Positions 5,120 to 5,488 of a DNA stretch of 5,488 bases are shown piece after piece (the stretch's first letter is position 1; the number at the start of each line of letters is the position of its first letter). The stretch spans positions 64,162-69,649 of the forward strand of contig KL568523.1 of the NCBI GenBank assembly GCA_000715605.1. Direction: 5' to 3'. The notes beneath the pieces were generated by a model. It did no database searches and had not been told where the DNA came from. It saw only the letters and a list, made by a program, of their open reading frames with translations. Made by a program: the position numbers and the translations under genes. Source of the DNA: Streptomyces speibonae. Lineage in GTDB: Bacteria > Actinomycetota > Actinomycetes > Streptomycetales > Streptomycetaceae.

Positions 5120-5488
5120 GCGCGCACTACTTCCGTGCCGCCGCGCTCGATGGCGGTGGCGTCCTGCGGGCTCAGCCCGGTGTCGGTGATCAGCAGGTCC
5201 ACGTCGCCGAGGTCGCCGAAGCGGGCGAAGTGTTCCTGGCCGTGCTTGGAGGAGTCGGCGAGCAGCACCACGCGCCGGGCGGCGGCCATGGCCGCGCGTT
5301 TCACGGCGGCCTCGGCGAGGTCCGGGGTGGTGAGGCCGTACTCGGCGGAGTAACCGTTGGCGGCCACGAACAGGACGTCCGCACGGATCTCGCCGTACGC
5401 GCGCAGCGCCCAGGCGTCCACGGCGGCGCGCGTACGGTGCCGCACGCGCCCTCCGACCAGGTGGAGCTGGATGCCGGGGTGGTCGGCG
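5116..5488 (-). CDS. fruR: DeoR-family transcriptional regulator of the fru operon, C-terminal part
   Basis: The C-terminal 123 residues of a regulator of about 250 residues; the frame stays open to the right edge of the window, so the N-terminal helix-turn-helix is not visible. A GTG at 5445-5443 could be mistaken for a start, but the frame upstream encodes ADHPGIQLHLVGGRVR, which belongs to the same DeoR sensor domain. Counting from the first visible residue, family features are ADVLFVAANG (36-45), AEYGLTTPD (48-56), AAVKRA (60-65), VVLLADSSKHG (73-83) and FGDLGDVDLLITDTGL (90-105). This fold resembles phosphosugar isomerases and senses a phosphorylated sugar. The likely effector is fructose 1-phosphate, inferred from the linked fruK and fruA. 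The stop overlaps the fruK start by 4 bases (ATGA), so regulator and kinase share a transcript. The operon promoter and any operator lie beyond the window. Confidence 0.87.
   Translation of the reverse strand, partial: ADHPGIQLHLVGGRVRHRTRAAVDAWALRAYGEIRADVLFVAANGYSAEYGLTTPDLAEAAVKRAAMAAARRVVLLADSSKHGQEHFARFGDLGDVDLLITDTGLSPQDATAIERGGTEVVRA

Noticed and set aside
4295..5353. A 352-codon plus-strand frame antisense to fruK and fruR
   Set aside because: Its sequence is Gly/Arg/Ala-rich with no motifs, while the opposite strand encodes an intact PfkB kinase. It is a GC-rich shadow.
5116..5445. A complete 109-aa protein starting at GTG 5445
   Set aside because: The frame is open to the window edge and its upstream codons encode recognisable DeoR sensor-domain sequence, so this is the tail of a truncated fruR, not a separate short gene.

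Overview
The window is high-GC actinobacterial DNA, almost certainly from a Streptomyces species. The evidence is strong G/C at third codon positions, a TTG start with a good ribosome binding site, a Streptomyces-type conserved protein of the DUF6227 kind, and a fructose PTS operon in the order fruR-fruK-fruA. The first 34 bases are not native DNA. Bases 16-34 are exactly the 19-bp Tn5 mosaic end used in Nextera/tagmentation libraries, so the window begins at a contig edge with untrimmed adapter.

Layout, left to right. Bases 35-640 (+) are the C-terminal two thirds of a P1-family (S58/NylC-DmpA type) N-terminal-nucleophile hydrolase, with its N-terminus lost at the contig edge. Bases 641-825 are a lower-GC intergenic stretch with a candidate promoter for the next gene. 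Bases 826-1572 (+) encode a 248-aa conserved protein, probably DUF6227, built from two diverged copies of one roughly 125-residue unit. The convergent junction at 1573-1614 holds a hairpin and a perfect 20-bp tandem duplication. Bases 1615-1923 (-) encode a small single-pass membrane protein of unknown function. Bases 1924-2040 hold a 14-bp-stem hairpin that probably ends the fru transcript.

The rest of the window, all on the minus strand, is the fructose operon: fruA (4065-2041, EIIABC permease), fruK (5119-4157, 1-phosphofructokinase) and the C-terminal half of fruR (DeoR-family regulator, running off the right edge). fruR and fruK overlap by 4 bases (ATGA). fruK and fruA are separated by 97 bases that carry a hairpin and a short tandem repeat.

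The fru genes form one pathway. FruA imports fructose and phosphorylates it to fructose 1-phosphate, with phosphate passed from PEP through EI and HPr (encoded elsewhere) to His65 of EIIA and then Cys185 of EIIB. FruK phosphorylates the product at C6 to give fructose 1,6-bisphosphate for glycolysis. FruR presumably controls the operon in response to a phosphorylated sugar. I found no RNA gene, CRISPR array, native insertion sequence or clearly new multi-gene system. The most unusual points are the adapter artefact, the internal duplication in the DUF6227-like protein, and a perfect 18-bp inverted repeat in the fruA codons for the EIIA-EIIB linker.
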